A DNA stretch of 64,000 nt from Lewinella sp. IMCC34183 (GCF_003390915.1 NZ_QMEM01000007.1:62001-126000); one strand, 5' to 3'; counted from the stretch's first letter, positions 9,501 to 18,486 are shown. Translations and numbers: made by a program. The notes: a model not told the origin generated them from the sequence alone.

Positions 9501-9752
9501 GGCCCGGATGGCGTACCGGCCATCCATATCGGTTGCCGTTCCGCCGGAGGCTTCTCCCCTGACCAGGACGCTGACCCCTATCAGGGCCTCATTCCCCTGT
9601 AGATCGGTGATCTGACCGGTGACTTCGATCGTCCCCGGGGGTTGGGCGGCGGTTTGCTGCGCGGTCGCGACAATCGAGCCTCCCAGCACGAGCAACAGCG
9701 GGTAAATGAAGCGCGTGAGGTGCGCCTGGTACGAAAAGGTAAAATCCGACAT
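6570..9752 (-). CDS. SusC/RagA-family TonB-linked outer-membrane transporter
   Basis: The protein has 1060 aa. A signal peptide (to about residue 33) is followed by a carboxypeptidase-like regulatory domain (about 40-115), the SusC signature SLEEIVVTGYGTQKRESITG, and a plug domain with EPLYVIDGIQQDGF and VLVTTKRGNRGERASV. A 22-strand barrel ends in the typical terminal phenylalanine (VVSAGVNLTF). It imports the ligand captured by SusD using the proton-motive force relayed by TonB. It lies 54 bp downstream of the glutaminase-A-like gene and 18 bp upstream of susD, all on the minus strand. That suggests an operon in which the enzyme, channel, lid and accessory lipoprotein work on the same substrate. 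The gene is intact. Confidence 0.97.
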   Translation of the reverse strand: MSDFTFSYQAHLTRFIYPLLLVLGGSIVATAQQTAAQPPGTIEVTGQITDLQGNEALIGVSVLVRGEASGGTATDMDGRYAIRAGTNDTLVFSYIGYTPQVVPVNNRSVIDLALAEDVQSLEEIVVTGYGTQKRESITGAIATIGSDEIGRVKNSGTSASTGLAGKIPGVSFRQADGRPNSSANVQIRNMGEPLYVIDGIQQDGFQFNRLAPADIESISILKDGAAAIYGFRAANGVVLVTTKRGNRGERASVNFDANYGVQNWVNFPTVTNSSYIWALEKIQADVNGFGTTNITPEDLERYRVGTERGFQSFDWANFILKKNSPISQINLNTSGGSERINYYAAINRNYSNSVLGDEFDYGRTNIISNVDVNITDRLKVGVGINGYSETTENPGIPGYDDYWLPRYAILRNKPWQRPYANDNPEYINDIGHNETNWAYNNFENGGYLRDNRKFGQVNGTLNYKVPFLSGLSVQGLASYHAEERQLDVHEYTYDTYTYFPATEESEEEYRRTGGSTNPYRERQVNHVQVLNTQIGLNYAKIFGRHEVGALFLSERYEQKFKNTFTRAQPQTNVLPLIYFNDIDQFSDGQSEVARLGYVARLNYNFANRYYVEVSGRRDGSWRFAPDRRIGYFPGGSIGWRITEEPFLQNLLGESKVLTNLKLRASYAVVGDDNVIDPFLYLEGYSYNRGIAVLNGNPIVGTQDNGQPITNITWFTSEILNIGADYSLFGGRITGQIDVFNRKRDGLRGRKYDVLLPSELGYGLPDENVSSDRVFGAEGLIAYNGSINTLTFSVSTNLSFARSQFLSSYNPVFFNSWDEYRYSGEGRYNGITWGYQVIGQFESQEQINNYEVNVDGQGNNTLLPGDLIYKDVNGDGKIDGYDERPIGYGSSLPLLNGGLSITANWKGFDLALDFSLASGYSFTANDELRRAFRANGGNIATHLRDAWHREDPYDVNSEWIPGYFPPNRFDQGGLSSVNKRSDFWLVNVTAFRARTFQLGYSLPSSLTSRVNIQRARVYLNGFNLFSLHNVKRYNIDPEVSTSNGLDYPQSRVVSAGVNLTF

Positions 9753-9806
9753 AACTAGTGATTTAAAAGATACGTGATGGGTGCCGACACGAAATTCTAG
9801 GCTTGC

Positions 9807-12257
9807 TTACCTGGCGGATGCCCACTTATCGGCCATTAACTTGATGAAGTAGCCCCCCACCACGCTACGGGCCTTGAAGCCGCGCTGGTCTCCGCTGCTG
9901 GTCCAGTGCCAGTCGCTCATGGGTACCCGGTCCTTGGTCTCCAGGGCGAACTTGTAGACGGGGTCGGCAAACTCCCTGAAGTCTTCCTGTGAATCGGTCA
10001 GCGTGGCCGTCCAGAGGATCCAGTCCGACTTGCTATAGTCGGAGCGGTTGTCCAGCGGCAGTCCGTAGGCATTATTCTTCGTCGCGTAGTAGGCCAGCTC
10101 GGTATCGTAGACCTGTTGTGGAAACAGGTCCAGGCCGATGAGCTTGTCCCATACAAGGTTGTACTTCTGGCTCCAGGTATCCGGGTTGTCAAAGGCCAGC
10201 ACGTAATGGTCGCCCGCGTCGGCCAGTTCCATCCACTGCCGGGCCATGGTCCGCGCCCGTTCGGTGTAGGTACGGGCCACGTCATCCTTCCCGAGCTGGG
10301 CGGCCAGGTAGCCGTAGCCCCCTACCCCCACGATCGCCTTCACCGACAGGTTGGCGTTGCGGGCCAGGTGCCCCGAGAAGTCGTCGGTCGATAGCTGGTT
10401 GGCCGGGTCAAGCCCCTCCTCAGCGAGGTAGTCTGCCCACTGCGTCAGGCTTTCCCAGTGTTTGGCCGCGTAGTCGGCGTTCCCTTCCGCCTTCGCGATC
10501 GCCGCGGTGAGGACTACCATATTGCCGGCCTCCTCGATGGGCATATCCTCGCCGTAGGTCTGCCCCGTGGCGATCGGGTAGGTGCCCAGGTCGTGGGCGG
10601 GGAAGGGTTTTTTCCACTTGCCGCTTTCGCTGTAGTAAAAGATGCCGTTGAGCATCCCCTTCAGAAGATCGGGGTTGTAGGCCAGGAAGAGGGGAGCGGA
10701 AGGATACGTGACGTCCACCGTATTGATGGAGCCGTTGCTGTTGTTTTCCTTGGAAAGGAAGAGCAGTTCTCCGGCAGGGCTTTCCACCAGTTTGTGGGCG
10801 GCGATCGACTGCCGGTAGCCGATCTCCAGCAGTTCGGCGTAGGCGGCGCCCCCGGCTGCCTCTCCGTCCTGCCGAAGTTGCGCGTCAAAGGCCTCGCACC
10901 TTTCTACTACCGTAGCGTAATCCCGGTACGCCTGCTCCAGTTCCCCCGGCAGCGAGTTGTTGCCGTCCTTATTCCACCACGGCCGCAGCTGCTCCCCGAA
11001 AAAGTTGATGGAATAACGATCGTCGTATCCCAGGAGAATGAGGTATTCCTTTTCCTTCCGCACCCGTTCTTCCGGGAAGACCGTGGTCAGCATCAGCTGT
11101 TTGCCCGTCCGCTCGGAAGCACCGCGCTTCCCGACTATGAAGTTACCCACGACTTGTTCGCCGGATACCACCCGCTGTTTGGCCCCGGCCGCTTTGGGCG
11201 TAGCCACGTACAGGTAGCCCCAATCGATGCCCAGTATGTCGCCTTTCTTCTCCAGTACCGGCTGCTCCCGCGTACCGACTTTCAGGTAGCCCAACTCCCC
11301 GGCCGCACCCGCTTCCGCCACCATTTCCTGCCCGGCGTCGTGCGTCGCGATCTGCGACGAAGCTCCGAACCAAACCTGCACCCGGTGGTCCCGGTCGTCG
11401 TTGGCGGACGCCTTTACGGAAAGGTAGGATACGGGCCGGGAGAGCAGGTCCAGGTCGTCCAGCAACAGCGGGGACGTGAACGTGAGGGTTAGGTCTACCC
11501 CGCCACAGGTAAGGTCGTAGCTGGTTTGGGTAGCGGTAAGGTTCAAGGCGGTCTGCCGGGCCGGTTCGGGCGCGGCCGCAGGTTTGACGAGGTCCACGAT
11601 ACCGGCGTTCAGCCACTGGCCTCCCCGATTGTTCCTGACGTGGACCGCCAGTACGTTACCCCGCTTTTGTAGCGTTTTCAGGGCCTCCTCGGGAATGCGG
11701 AAGTACTTGAATTTGTCGGGATCGGTCCAGCACTCCTCGCATTCGTACAAGAGCTGCCCGTTTAGATAGGCCTTTACGTCATCGTCGTGGGAGAGTTTGA
11801 GATAGGGCTCCTCGAGGGCCCGCGCGGGCAGGTCAAAGGTTTTCCGAAACCATATATCGTCCGTAGTCCAGGTAGTCTTTGCTCTCCCCGCGTCACCGAA
11901 GGGGGCCGTAGCCGTCCGCCAACTGCCGTCGTCGAAGTCCGCAGCCTGCCAACCGTCGCCGGGGTTCGTCTCGCTGAACCGGCCGGTTTCCGAACTGGGA
12001 ACTACATCACGGTAGGTGACGGCCTCCTTTCCCAGAAACCGGTAGGGAATTCCGTCTACCTTGATTAGCCCCAGCAGTCCGTGCGGCGCACCGGTCCAGT
12101 GAGCGGTGGACGACGCGGTAATATCATCGTCCATTGCCCAGATACTGAAGTACGGATCGTGTACGACCAACGGATAGGCAGGAGCCTGCCGGCGGTTCTG
12201 GGCCGCGCTATCCAGCAGTGTACAGGTGGCCAGGATCAGGAGTAAAAAGTATCTCAT
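9807..12257 (-). CDS. Secreted glutaminase-A-like protein (DUF4965/DUF5127 family) with an inserted sugar-binding-like domain
   Basis: The ATG at 12257 opens onto a signal peptide (MRYFLLLILATCTLLDSAAQ); an in-frame start at 12317 would put 20 unrelated residues in front. The 816-aa protein begins like the family (YPLVVHDPYFSIW, TAHWTGAPHGLLGLI, DGIPYRFLG). It contains a jelly-roll-like insert near residues 90-180 (WQAADFDDGSWRTATAPFGD, WFRKTFDLP, LYLNGQLLYE-like text). It ends in an alpha-toroid with VTYPSAPLFLAYNP, AHDLGTYPIATGQ, DDFSGHLARNANLSVKAIV and YNLVWDKLIGLDLFP. Fungal members are called glutaminase A, but many bacterial relatives sit in carbohydrate loci and resemble six-hairpin glycosidases, so the true substrate is open. 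It is first in the cluster with susC, susD and DUF3823. The insert is the kind of beta-sandwich seen in GH2-like enzymes. Confidence 0.8.
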   Translation of the reverse strand: MRYFLLLILATCTLLDSAAQNRRQAPAYPLVVHDPYFSIWAMDDDITASSTAHWTGAPHGLLGLIKVDGIPYRFLGKEAVTYRDVVPSSETGRFSETNPGDGWQAADFDDGSWRTATAPFGDAGRAKTTWTTDDIWFRKTFDLPARALEEPYLKLSHDDDVKAYLNGQLLYECEECWTDPDKFKYFRIPEEALKTLQKRGNVLAVHVRNNRGGQWLNAGIVDLVKPAAAPEPARQTALNLTATQTSYDLTCGGVDLTLTFTSPLLLDDLDLLSRPVSYLSVKASANDDRDHRVQVWFGASSQIATHDAGQEMVAEAGAAGELGYLKVGTREQPVLEKKGDILGIDWGYLYVATPKAAGAKQRVVSGEQVVGNFIVGKRGASERTGKQLMLTTVFPEERVRKEKEYLILLGYDDRYSINFFGEQLRPWWNKDGNNSLPGELEQAYRDYATVVERCEAFDAQLRQDGEAAGGAAYAELLEIGYRQSIAAHKLVESPAGELLFLSKENNSNGSINTVDVTYPSAPLFLAYNPDLLKGMLNGIFYYSESGKWKKPFPAHDLGTYPIATGQTYGEDMPIEEAGNMVVLTAAIAKAEGNADYAAKHWESLTQWADYLAEEGLDPANQLSTDDFSGHLARNANLSVKAIVGVGGYGYLAAQLGKDDVARTYTERARTMARQWMELADAGDHYVLAFDNPDTWSQKYNLVWDKLIGLDLFPQQVYDTELAYYATKNNAYGLPLDNRSDYSKSDWILWTATLTDSQEDFREFADPVYKFALETKDRVPMSDWHWTSSGDQRGFKARSVVGGYFIKLMADKWASAR

Positions 12258-12933
12258 ACAAATACCGAAGTTTATTGAGTAGAAGATTAAAAGATCCGCC
12301 CCAAGCATACCGCGCATGGTCCCGATATCTTATACGGGGTCAGCGGGCGGGCGATCGGGTCGCATCCAGGGTGCCGCCCCGTCGGTTGGGGATATAAAGC
12401 ACAGGCCCGGCGAGTGGGATTCGCACGGTAAGTGGTTAAAGTGGGGTATAGCGAAGGCCGGGCAGCCGGGGTGGGCTACCTAGGAGAGGAGGGTAAAACC
12501 ATACTGAGGATTGGTTTTAGGCTGATCGATTAGTTACGAAACATAGTGTCTTTCTGAAGTCAATACCAATATATACGTTTGCAACTAGCCTACCAAACCA
12601 CCGTTAGTTTTTACCATTACGAATTTTAAGATATGATCGGCGGTAACTAAATGCATTTAGTTAAATTCTTTGCCAAACCCTTGTTCTGTCTGGATTTTGA
12701 CCCCATTCCGGCGATTGACAAACCGGTAACAATCAGGAAAAAAATTTCTCAACTTTTTTAACGGACCTCCCCCTCCTCACCTGTCGTGTATTAAAAGCAC
12801 ACCCCGCGCGGGTAGTGGGAGGGGGGGTAAACGGGTATGGAATTCGGATTATCTCGGGATGGTCCTATCGCTTTTGCTTATCTTCCACGTGGCAACGTAT
12901 ATCCCGAACACCCCCGTCATTATCCCCCATACC
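12258..12933. promoter_or_regulatory. Divergent intergenic region between the Sus cluster and inositol oxygenase
   Basis: This 676-bp region separates two divergently transcribed units and is markedly AT-rich from about 12530 to 12760. It holds a 20-bp perfect palindrome at 12644-12663. Promoters for both directions should be here, but I could not assign -33/-7 boxes with confidence. Confidence 0.5.
12644..12663. promoter_or_regulatory. 20-bp perfect palindrome, possible operator
   Basis: TAACTAAATGCATTTAGTTA is identical to its own reverse complement and sits in the middle of the divergent promoter region, within an AT-rich block. Size and position fit an operator for a dimeric regulator. 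No regulator gene is near it in this window, so the assignment is inference from symmetry and place only. Confidence 0.4.
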
Positions 12934-13749
12934 ATGGCCGATGCTAGCGTATTCAGAAATTACGACGCCCCCGACGTATCGGTGGCCGTGAAGGAGCATT
13001 ACCGGAAAATGCGCCAAAACCAGACCGTTGCTTACGTGCGCCGCATGCAGGCGAACTACCTCACCTTCGACAAGCCCCTGGACCTCTGGGAGGCGATGCG
13101 CCACCTCAATCGCCTGATCGACGTCAGCGACCCCGATCTGGACCTGCCCAACGTGCAGCACCTCATCCAGAGCGCCGAAGCCATCCGCGCCGACGGCCGC
13201 CCCGACTGGATGCAGCTTACCGGACTGATCCACGACCTCGGCAAGGTTATGTTCCTGTGGGGAAGCGATGCGGACGGGACCAGCCAGGCCGAACAGTGGG
13301 GCATGGTGGGCGACGTCTTCGTGGTCGGTTGCGCCCTGCCCGCTTCTTGCGTGTACCCCGAATTCAACAAGCTGAATCCCGACATGCAGGACGACCGCTA
13401 CAATACTCCCCTCGGTATCTACGAAATGAGTTGCGGGATAGACAACGTAGACCTGGCCTGGGGCCACGATGAGTACCTCTACCAGGTACTCCGGAATCAT
13501 AAGACCAACACCCTACCGGAGGCGGCCATGATCATGATCCGCTACCACTCGTTCTACCCCTGGCATTCGGGCGGGGCCTACCGGGAATTGCAAAACGACC
13601 GGGATACCGAATACCTCGAGATCATCCGGGACTTTAACCGCTATGACCTCTACACCAAGAGCCAGCGGGTCTATGACCTGGAAGAGGTGCTAGATTACTA
13701 CCGGCCCATCGCGGAAAAGTACCTGGGTACGGGACCGATCTACTGGTAA
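12934..13749 (+). CDS. Inositol oxygenase (MIOX family)
   Basis: The second ATG (12934, MADASVFRNYD) is chosen because the 25 residues before it are not family-like. The 271-aa protein shows the MIOX features: LIHDLGKVMFLWG (HD-domain iron ligands), GDVFVVGCALP, WGHDEYLYQVL, MIRYHSFYPWH with the last His ligands, and FNRYDLYTKS near the C-terminus. MIOX is a di-iron oxygenase that cleaves myo-inositol with O2 to D-glucuronate in the cytoplasm. Its stop codon is 16 bp from the stop of the convergent MFS transporter. A KDG-kinase-like gene about 11 kb away could serve later in glucuronate breakdown, but nothing shows they are linked. Length (about 270-285 aa in the family) and motifs agree well. 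Confidence 0.93.
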   Translation: MADASVFRNYDAPDVSVAVKEHYRKMRQNQTVAYVRRMQANYLTFDKPLDLWEAMRHLNRLIDVSDPDLDLPNVQHLIQSAEAIRADGRPDWMQLTGLIHDLGKVMFLWGSDADGTSQAEQWGMVGDVFVVGCALPASCVYPEFNKLNPDMQDDRYNTPLGIYEMSCGIDNVDLAWGHDEYLYQVLRNHKTNTLPEAAMIMIRYHSFYPWHSGGAYRELQNDRDTEYLEIIRDFNRYDLYTKSQRVYDLEEVLDYYRPIAEKYLGTGPIYW

Positions 13750-13765
13750 CCGGTGCTGCCCGCCT

Positions 13766-14995
13766 CTACTTTCCCCGCCACTCCTCCAACGCCAGCGCTA
13801 CGCAGAAGACCCCGTACGCGATGAGGAAGTACAACCAGGTTTCCACGCCCCAGCCGAGCCCGTAGCTGAACAGGATGGGGGCCGCGGCCGATGCCACCAC
13901 GACGAATAGCCGTACCGTACTCTTTATGCTGCCCAGGTAGCGGGGGCCGTAGCGGTCGGCCCAGAGTGCCGGGGTATTGACCGAATCCATGCCGCCACTT
14001 ACCGCCATCAGGGCAAAGAAGACCGGTACCGACCAGCTGGCCTCAACGGTCAGCAGCACCAGTAGTCCGGCGATGACCGGAAGCAGCACGTACCGCAGGA
14101 GATAGGCCGGTCCGATGCGGTCGACCAGGTCGCCCCCGAACAGCAGAAAAACGACACGCACGAGCCCGTACGCACTCAACCCGTAAGCCATCGTTTCGGC
14201 CGTATAGCCACGTTGCTCCGCGATTACGGATTGATTGAACACGAGTCCGGTGAAAACGAAGGGAACAAACAGGACGATCGGTAGCACCAGCCGGAACCTG
14301 CGATCCCTCAGCACCTGCGTCCGCGTCCAGGATTCCGCCGTTTCGGCCTCCGGGTCCCGGCGCTGCTGGGCATCGGCGACGGTCTCGGCCTTCTGAAAGT
14401 CGTCGTTGCGTCGCACCAGCAGCCACACGAGCGGTACGAAGACCGCCGCTACCGCGCAGGCCGCCATCAGCCAGACCGCCCGGTACCCGCTGCTGAGCAT
14501 AAGGTAGGTAGCCACCGGCGGCAGGATGACCTCCGCGGCCGAAATGCCGATGATGGACAGCGCCAGCGCCCGCCCCCGCCGCCGGTCGAAGAACCGCCCG
14601 ATGGTCGTGGAGCCGATCAGCGGCATTACGCCCTGCCCGCCCAGCCGCACGATGAACAGGCCCGCCACGATGAGCGCGATGTGCTGGGAGAAGGCGAGCA
14701 GCAGGGTACCTACGATCAGGCAGGCGGCCGTAACCGTACTGACGTAGCGCACCTTGAGGCGATCCACCTGCTTGCCGATGACGGGCAATACGAAGGCTGC
14801 CACCAGGGTGACCCCCGAATAGAGTGCGGCAAAGGTGTTGTCGGCCCACTCCATCCGCTCCGTCATCCGCGCCACGAAGAGGCTGATGAAGAAGGTCTGG
14901 CCCACAAAACTGAAGAAAAAGTGCAGGAAGCCGAAACCCAGGTAGCGGCCGTTGGCGCGCGTAAGGATACCCGGACGGGGTTGCGTGTCCGTCAT
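13766..14995 (-). CDS. Major facilitator superfamily (MFS) transporter
   Basis: This 409-aa protein has about 12 hydrophobic segments in two halves with a hydrophilic central loop rich in charged residues (about 200-230). MFS loop-2/3-type text (GKQVDRLKVRYVS) follows the second helix and FDRRRGRALALSIIGIS the fourth. An Arg-containing GG.G segment (VRLGGQGVMPLIG) is present. The pattern resembles monocarboxylate/oxalate-type MFS proteins, but the substrate cannot be assigned. It converges on the inositol oxygenase gene with a 16-bp gap, so the two are not co-transcribed. Transport of a polyol or organic acid is possible but speculative. Confidence 0.85.
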   Translation of the reverse strand: MTDTQPRPGILTRANGRYLGFGFLHFFFSFVGQTFFISLFVARMTERMEWADNTFAALYSGVTLVAAFVLPVIGKQVDRLKVRYVSTVTAACLIVGTLLLAFSQHIALIVAGLFIVRLGGQGVMPLIGSTTIGRFFDRRRGRALALSIIGISAAEVILPPVATYLMLSSGYRAVWLMAACAVAAVFVPLVWLLVRRNDDFQKAETVADAQQRRDPEAETAESWTRTQVLRDRRFRLVLPIVLFVPFVFTGLVFNQSVIAEQRGYTAETMAYGLSAYGLVRVVFLLFGGDLVDRIGPAYLLRYVLLPVIAGLLVLLTVEASWSVPVFFALMAVSGGMDSVNTPALWADRYGPRYLGSIKSTVRLFVVVASAAAPILFSYGLGWGVETWLYFLIAYGVFCVALALEEWRGK

Positions 14996-15079
14996 TACTG
15001 TATGGTTTGTATCGACTTCAAGACTCTGCTTCGCCGCGCCGCAGGCGGGCTACCGGCCGGAAGCAATTCCATCCGGCGT

Positions 15080-18000
15080 CTAGTCCTCTACCGGGTCTAA
15101 CTCGCCAAACAGACTAAGGTTGGCCTGCTGCACCTCATCGCGGAACTCCCGCAGGTCGCCGGAAAGGAATTCATTCACCTGCCGGATGAAGTCGTTGCCC
15201 TTCTCCTCGAACTGCTCGAGCATCAGGACTGCCATCTGGTTGGGCTCACCCTCTATCTGACCGATGTAGTTGCGGGCGCCGTACATGACCGACTGCAGGT
15301 TCGTCGGATTGCGTTGGATACCTTTCAGGTCGGCGGGCTCCGTGACGATCTCCTCCAGCACGTCGATACGCTTGAGCAGGTCCTTGCGGTGGGTATCCAG
15401 CGAGTCCTTCACGGCCTTGGGGGCGGTGGCGGTACTCTCTTCCACCCGCTTGAGGCTTTTGCGGGCCTCCTGCAGGCGGTCCCAGGCGGCGGTCACGCGG
15501 GTCATCCCCGCTTCCAGTTGCTCGTACATGGCGTTGCGGCGGGCGTAGCGGCCGCTGCCCTGGTAGCGGTCGCGCGGGTCGGCCTGCAGCGTCACGATCG
15601 TCTCGTCGGTATGGTCGCCGTAGGTCATCAGGATGCGGTAGGTGCCCGGCGTAACGCCGATACCGTTCGGCGTGTCCGCATCATCGCGGCGTTCGCGGCG
15701 GCTGGGCGTCTCCACGCCGTCGCGGCGCAGGTTCCAGCTGGTCCGGTTGAAGCCCCAGCGGGGACGTTCGGTGTAGGTACGAATGGTGTCGCCCGTCTGC
15801 ACATCGATCACCTGGAACTTGACCTTCTCCTTAGGGGCGGGGATGGATTCGATCTCGTCGTCCTGGTTGGCGAAAGCCTGCTCGGGACTGCCGGTTTCCC
15901 GGACGGGAATATCCTCCTTGATCTCGGGGTCGATCACCGAGAACCGCGTCAGCTGGCTCACGTCCACGGAGTCCGGGTTGACCAGTTCGCTGGGGCCGCC
16001 GGGGCGTACCCAGTAGGTGAGCATGGCGCCGCCGCGGCGGTCGTCGCCCTGGAACTGCCCCTGGGCGTAGAAGCGGGTACCCTGGTAGGAGCGGTAATTC
16101 CAGTCGTAGGCGTCGGGTGCCTGGAAGACGTGGAACGAGTCCTGCAGAATGCCGGCTCCCTCCCGGGCCATTTCCCGGAACGGACGAATGTCGTCGAGGA
16201 TCCAGAGCGCGCGCCCGAAGGTGGCGATGATCAGGTCGTGCTCGCGGGGATGGATCTTGAGGTCGCGGGTGGAAACGTGCGGGAAGCCGGCGTCGAAGCG
16301 GGTCCAGCTGTCGCCGTAGTCGAGGCTGTACCACAGTCCCTGGTCGGTACCGAGGAAGAGCAGGTTGTCCTGTACCGGGTCCTGGACGATGGCCTGGGCG
16401 TGGCCGCTCACCTTGTCCTCGTCGACGATCTGCGTAAAGGTATCGCCGTAGTTCGTGGTGTGGAAGACCATGGGACGGGTGTCGCCGCGGCGGTAGTCGT
16501 TGACCACTACGAAGGCTTCGCCGGGATTGCTGGGCGACGACTCGATGTAGGGGATCCAGCTACCGGCGCGTACGCCGGGGAGCCGATTGCTCAGGTCGGT
16601 CCAGCTACGGCCGCCGTTGCGGGTGAGGTTTAGGCGCCCGTCGTCGCTGCCGACCCAGATGACGCTGTCGCCCATCGCGAATCCGGTCGACTCCGGCACG
16701 ATCGTCAGCAGGGTGGTGTGGTTTTCGGCCTGGGTGGCGTCGATGGTGAGGCCGCCGCTGACGTCCTGCCGCTGCTTGGTGCTGTCGTCGGTGGTCAGGT
16801 CGGGGCTGATGATCTCCCAGCCCTGGCCGGCGTTGGTGCTCTTGTGGACGTACTGGCTGCCCATGTAGATGGTGTTGGCGTCGCGGGGCGATTGCGCGAT
16901 CGGGGCGTTCCAGTTGAAGCGGAGGAACTCGCCGTCGGGATGCACGGGCTTGATGAAGGTGGTCTTGCCGGTCGTGCGGTCGACCCGTCCGAGGGCACCG
17001 CCCTGGCTGGCGGCGTAGACCACGTCCTGCTGGTCGGGCTTGAAGATCATGTCGAAGCCGTCGCCGAAGTACACTTCTTGCCAGTCGGCGTCGGTGATGC
17101 CGCCGCTCTTCAGTCCCTGGCTGGGGCCTACCCAGCTGCCGTTGTCCTGCATGCCGCCGCCGATCAGGTAGGGGTAGCTCATGTCGTAGTTGACGTGGTA
17201 GAATTGCCCCACCGGCAGGTTAGCGACGAAGCGCCACGTTTCGCCGCCGTCGCGGCTGATGTTGAGGCCGCCGTCGTTGCCCTCGATCAGGTAGTCGGGG
17301 TTCTGGGGGTCGACCCAGAAGGAGTGGTTGTCGGGGTGCACGTTGTTGCCGTAGTTGGCGATCTCATTGAAGGTGCGGCCGCCATCTTCCGACATGCTGA
17401 TGTAGGTGGCGATGTGGTAGACGCGGTTGGGGTTCTGCGGGTCTACGTAGATCTCGGCGTAGTAAAAGGGCCGGTCGCCCACGTTTTTGGTGGTGACTAG
17501 GCTGAAGGTTTCGCCGCCGTCGGTGCTCTTGTACAGGCCGTTCTCCTTGGCTTCCACGAGGGCGTACACGATTTCGGGGTTGCTGGCGGAGATGGCCAGG
17601 CCGATGCGGCCCAGGTTGCCCTTGGGCAGGCCGTCGCGAGCGGTGCGGCGTTCCCAGCTGTCGCCGCCGTCGTTGCTGACCCAGATGCCCGAGCCCGGCC
17701 CGCCGGAATTGAAGAAGTCGGGATCGCGGTCGAAGGTCCAGGTGGCGGCGATCAGCTTTTCGGGGTTGGTGGGGTCCATGACCAGCTCGGCGATGCCGGT
17801 GCCCTCGTCGATGTAGAGGACCCGTTCCCAGCTCTGTCCGCCGTCGGTCGTGCGGTACACGCCGCGCTCCTCGTTGGGTGCCCACATGTTGCCGAGGGCA
17901 CCGGCGTAGACCACGTCGGGGTTGGTGGGGTGCGGCAGTACGCGGTGGATGGCGCGGGTGGCTTCCAGGCCCATCATGTCCCAGGTGGCGCCGCCGTCGA

Positions 18001-18379
18001 GGCTGCGGTAGATGCCGCCGCCGTAGTTAGCCGAGTTGCGGGGGTTGCCCTCACCGGTACCGGCCCAGATGATGTTGGGGTTGGCGTCGCTGACGGCCAG
18101 CGCGCCGATGCTGAGGTACTTCTGCTCGTCGAACAGCGGCGTGAAGCTGACGCCGCCGTTGGTGCTCTTCCACAGGCCGCCCGAGGCGGAGCCCACGTAG
18201 ATCAGGTCACCGTCTTCGGGGTGCACGTCGATGGCGGTGATACGGCCGGACATGCCCGCCGGCCCCAGGGAGCGGGGCGCGAGGGCCTTCCAGTAGTCTT
18301 CGTTGAGGTCCTGCGCGGCCAGCAGGGCGGGGACGCAGGTGCAGAGAGCTAGGGTGAAGAGACGGTAGAGATGGTTCAT
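15080..18379 (-). CDS. Large secreted sortilin/VPS10-like BNR-repeat beta-propeller protein
   Basis: The 1099-aa protein starts with a signal peptide ending near LLAAQ, then repeated BNR/Asp-box motifs of the form S-T-D/N-G-G-x-S/T-F/W: LWKSTNGGVSF, IYRSLDGGATW, VYRTTDGGQSW, IWVSNDGGDSW, LYKSTDGGETF, LNISRDGGETW, LNLTRNGGRSW. These build one or more seven-bladed propellers over roughly residues 25-740. The C-terminal 300 residues contain a beta-sandwich-like part (DTIRTYTERPRWGFNRTSWNL) and an alpha-helical tail (about 940-1095). Such proteins are common in Bacteroidota and are often annotated as glycosyl hydrolases, but no catalytic residues are proven. It probably acts outside the cell or in the periplasm. 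No T9SS sorting domain is obvious. The gene is flanked upstream by CACATC-S-GATGTG repeats. Confidence 0.85.
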   Translation of the reverse strand: MNHLYRLFTLALCTCVPALLAAQDLNEDYWKALAPRSLGPAGMSGRITAIDVHPEDGDLIYVGSASGGLWKSTNGGVSFTPLFDEQKYLSIGALAVSDANPNIIWAGTGEGNPRNSANYGGGIYRSLDGGATWDMMGLEATRAIHRVLPHPTNPDVVYAGALGNMWAPNEERGVYRTTDGGQSWERVLYIDEGTGIAELVMDPTNPEKLIAATWTFDRDPDFFNSGGPGSGIWVSNDGGDSWERRTARDGLPKGNLGRIGLAISASNPEIVYALVEAKENGLYKSTDGGETFSLVTTKNVGDRPFYYAEIYVDPQNPNRVYHIATYISMSEDGGRTFNEIANYGNNVHPDNHSFWVDPQNPDYLIEGNDGGLNISRDGGETWRFVANLPVGQFYHVNYDMSYPYLIGGGMQDNGSWVGPSQGLKSGGITDADWQEVYFGDGFDMIFKPDQQDVVYAASQGGALGRVDRTTGKTTFIKPVHPDGEFLRFNWNAPIAQSPRDANTIYMGSQYVHKSTNAGQGWEIISPDLTTDDSTKQRQDVSGGLTIDATQAENHTTLLTIVPESTGFAMGDSVIWVGSDDGRLNLTRNGGRSWTDLSNRLPGVRAGSWIPYIESSPSNPGEAFVVVNDYRRGDTRPMVFHTTNYGDTFTQIVDEDKVSGHAQAIVQDPVQDNLLFLGTDQGLWYSLDYGDSWTRFDAGFPHVSTRDLKIHPREHDLIIATFGRALWILDDIRPFREMAREGAGILQDSFHVFQAPDAYDWNYRSYQGTRFYAQGQFQGDDRRGGAMLTYWVRPGGPSELVNPDSVDVSQLTRFSVIDPEIKEDIPVRETGSPEQAFANQDDEIESIPAPKEKVKFQVIDVQTGDTIRTYTERPRWGFNRTSWNLRRDGVETPSRRERRDDADTPNGIGVTPGTYRILMTYGDHTDETIVTLQADPRDRYQGSGRYARRNAMYEQLEAGMTRVTAAWDRLQEARKSLKRVEESTATAPKAVKDSLDTHRKDLLKRIDVLEEIVTEPADLKGIQRNPTNLQSVMYGARNYIGQIEGEPNQMAVLMLEQFEEKGNDFIRQVNEFLSGDLREFRDEVQQANLSLFGELDPVED

Positions 18380-18418
18380 AGGTCGGAGCTAAGCGGGAAA
18401 GATACAGCAGCCCGCCCG

Positions 18419-18447
18419 CACATCGGATGTGCCGCACATCCGATGTG
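18419..18447. repeat. REP-like inverted pair 1 (CACATC-S-GATGTG units)
   Basis: A 13-bp unit with central G (18419-18431) and one with central C (18435-18447) face each other across a 3-nt gap (CCG). Each unit is itself a palindrome around the central base. The pair lies 40 bp upstream of the BNR-protein start. Confidence 0.9.
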
Positions 18448-18486
18448 CAGCTTAAATGGTAGGTTTTCGTGGCTTGGCGGCTCCCG

